A program made the translations under genes and the position numbers. A stretch of DNA of 7,164 bases, taken from the NCBI GenBank assembly GCA_910586715.1, contig CAJUJG010000058.1, positions 13,684 to 20,847 on the forward strand. The letters are read 5' to 3'. This stretch comes from an uncultured Lachnospiraceae bacterium. Its GTDB lineage: Bacteria; Bacillota; Clostridia; Lachnospirales; Lachnospiraceae. Shown one piece after another: positions 6,155-7,164 of the stretch; within the stretch, counting starts at the first letter, position 1, and each line of letters opens with the position of its first letter. The notes under the pieces were generated by a model. It made no database searches. It had not been told where the DNA came from and worked only from the letters and a program-made list of their open reading frames with translations.

Positions 6155-7164
6155 AGTCTCTCCCCCTGTTTCCCTGTCTTGTCCATTATTTTTACCAGTT
6201 TCCTGCACAGGTTCCTGTAGTCGTACCTGCGCAGCACGTTTTTGTCAGGACTGTGTGATATTTTCCCCGTTTCCGTAAATTCCCGGTACATCCTGCACAC
6301 GCAGGCATACAGTCTGCCGTAGTCCTCCCTGCCGTGCGCATCCTCATATGCGGTTCCAAGGTTTGTGCGCCTGATGATTCCCGCCAGCTCGCTGTGCTCT
6401 ATGTCCCCCATTATGACTGCAATAACGGGTTTTCCCGCGGACATATACTCCAGTGCCTTTCCCGTAATGACGCCTCCCTGGCTGCTCTGGTAATCATACG
6501 AAGCCACAAGCAGCACGTCCGACTGCTGCTGGAGCTGCAGCGCCTCCTTATGCGTCAGTTTTCCGTGCGTGACGCAGTTTTTTTCAAGCCCGTACTTTTG
6601 TGCCTGGCTTTTAAAAATCTCATATGCCGGGGCATTTCCTGCAAAGTGGAATACAATGCGGTTCTCATCTATCCTTCCATGCGCCGCCGCATCCTGGATG
6701 CACCGGAAGAACACGGATAAGTCCATAAGTCCCCCATACATAGAACCCGTATATGTAAATACCATTTTATCGTTATCCAGCCTTGCCGCATCCAGCCCAA
6801 TTCTGTCTGACACGTCATAACCATTTGTCAGGCAGTGTACCTTTTTCCTGTACTTTGAAGGCACCCTTTTACAGATCCCTTTTGACACCCCTAAAATACA
6901 GTCCGCATTCTTCCAAATCTGCTGTTCATATAATTTTGCAATCCATGCCACATAGCAGGGCGTAAACTTATACCGGTAGACTGCATCCCGGATGTCAAAG
7001 ATCCATGGTGTTCTGCGATGATATTTATGGTAGTACCGTCCTGCAAATAAACCGAATGCATCCCCATATGACGTAATTACATAATCATAATCCCCACAGC
7101 GCCTTAAAAGCCCCTTAATGCTAAAAAACAAATCATACTGCTTTATCAGACCAACGATATAGTC
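6151..7164 (-). CDS. GT4-type glycosyltransferase, 5' end cut by the window edge
   Basis: This is a probable retaining, nucleotide-sugar-dependent glycosyltransferase of the GT-B fold, GT4-like, acting at the cytoplasmic membrane face to add a sugar to a lipid-linked glycan. The frame is open to the window edge, giving 337 in-window residues beginning DYIVGLIKQYD, so the true start lies outside; the TTG at 7131 is internal. Seen in order: the acceptor-domain motif WIFDIRD, then ADCILGVSKGI and LTNGYD, then the start of the second domain at VFTYTGSMYGG. The donor-side segment TGKALEYMSAGKPVIA is the region where GT4 enzymes bind the nucleotide sugar, and it retains the Glu of GKALEYMSAGKP. Neither donor nor acceptor can be read from the sequence. 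The TGA stop overlaps the next start by 4 bases (ATGA), implying translational coupling. The family call is firm; the linkage is unknown. Confidence 0.85.
   Translation of the reverse strand, partial: DYIVGLIKQYDLFFSIKGLLRRCGDYDYVITSYGDAFGLFAGRYYHKYHRRTPWIFDIRDAVYRYKFTPCYVAWIAKLYEQQIWKNADCILGVSKGICKRVPSKYRKKVHCLTNGYDVSDRIGLDAARLDNDKMVFTYTGSMYGGLMDLSVFFRCIQDAAAHGRIDENRIVFHFAGNAPAYEIFKSQAQKYGLEKNCVTHGKLTHKEALQLQQQSDVLLVASYDYQSSQGGVITGKALEYMSAGKPVIAVIMGDIEHSELAGIIRRTNLGTAYEDAHGREDYGRLYACVCRMYREFTETGKISHSPDKNVLRRYDYRNLCRKLVKIMDKTGKQGERL
6160..6167 (-). promoter_or_regulatory. Ribosome binding site deciding the dehydrogenase start
   Basis: On the minus strand AGGGGGAG ends 5 bases before the ATG at 6154. 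It lies within the last codons of the glycosyltransferase gene, whose TGA overlaps that ATG. This favours 6154 over the GTG at 6208 and suggests coupled translation. Confidence 0.7.

Larger units (their letters stand above)
1..7164 (-). other. Predicted polycistronic glycan-biosynthesis unit
   Basis: Seven same-strand genes follow each other with junctions of -4, +15, +9, -14, +23 and +21 bases, in transcription order. None of the gaps has room for a promoter plus leader or shows a GC-rich hairpin followed by a T run. The unit continues past both window edges. Missing partners expected for a complete locus, such as a UDP-GlcNAc 6-dehydrogenase, an initiating phosphosugar transferase, a flippase and a polymerase, are not in view. 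Confidence 0.75.

Noticed and set aside
6155..6208. GTG-initiated 18-residue extension of the dehydrogenase
   Set aside because: It lies inside the glycosyltransferase gene, matches nothing in the family before the Rossmann strand, and the ATG at 6154 has a strong ribosome binding site.
7129..7131. TTG as the start of the glycosyltransferase
   Set aside because: The frame stays open to the window edge with plausible GT4 sequence upstream, and an N-terminal beta strand would be lost by starting here.

Overview
The window is a stretch of a surface-polysaccharide (capsule, exopolysaccharide or teichoic-type glycan) biosynthesis locus. All seven genes lie on the minus strand, so the reading order is from position 7164 down to 1. 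They are packed with gaps of 9 to 23 bases or overlaps of 4 and 14 bases, which looks like one polycistronic unit. The first gene is cut at the right edge and the last at the left edge. No promoter, terminator, tRNA, rRNA, CRISPR array or insertion sequence was recognised, and no stretch over 300 bases lacks a gene.

The source is probably a low-to-mid GC Gram-positive anaerobe, possibly a Clostridia or Lachnospiraceae-type gut bacterium. The reasons are purine-rich AAGGAG-type ribosome binding sites ahead of the genes, AT-leaning composition, and a protein with a CDP-glycerol-transferase-like RPHP / YGDxSS region of a kind I associate with that group. This assignment is inference.

Right to left: (1) a GT4-type glycosyltransferase (7164 to 6151, start outside the window). 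(2-4) A three-gene nucleotide-sugar module: Gfo/Idh/MocA dehydrogenase (6154 to 5078, WbpB/WlbA-like), PLP aminotransferase (5062 to 3932, WbpE/WlbC-like) and left-handed beta-helix N-acetyltransferase (3922 to 3398, WbpD/WlbB-like). Together these fit 3-oxidation, 3-amination and 3-N-acetylation of UDP-GlcNAcA, giving UDP-2,3-diacetamido-2,3-dideoxy-glucuronic acid. (5) An unusual protein (3411 to 1807) that joins what looks like the C-terminal half of a CDP-glycerol-transferase-type GT-B enzyme to about seven degenerate beta-propeller-like repeats. (6) A radical SAM protein with a SPASM-like C-terminal cysteine domain (1783 to 878). (7) An AsnB-type glutamine amidotransferase (856 to beyond position 1).

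Working together, the module would supply a di-N-acetylated uronic acid, the GT4 enzyme would add a sugar to the growing unit, and the AsnB-like enzyme could amidate a uronic acid carboxyl group. The radical SAM enzyme and the propeller fusion have no assignable substrate and are the least explained parts. The overlap of the acetyltransferase and fusion genes near 3400 looks like a possible rearrangement junction: the first seems to lack its family's usual C-terminal tail and the second its N-terminal GT domain.
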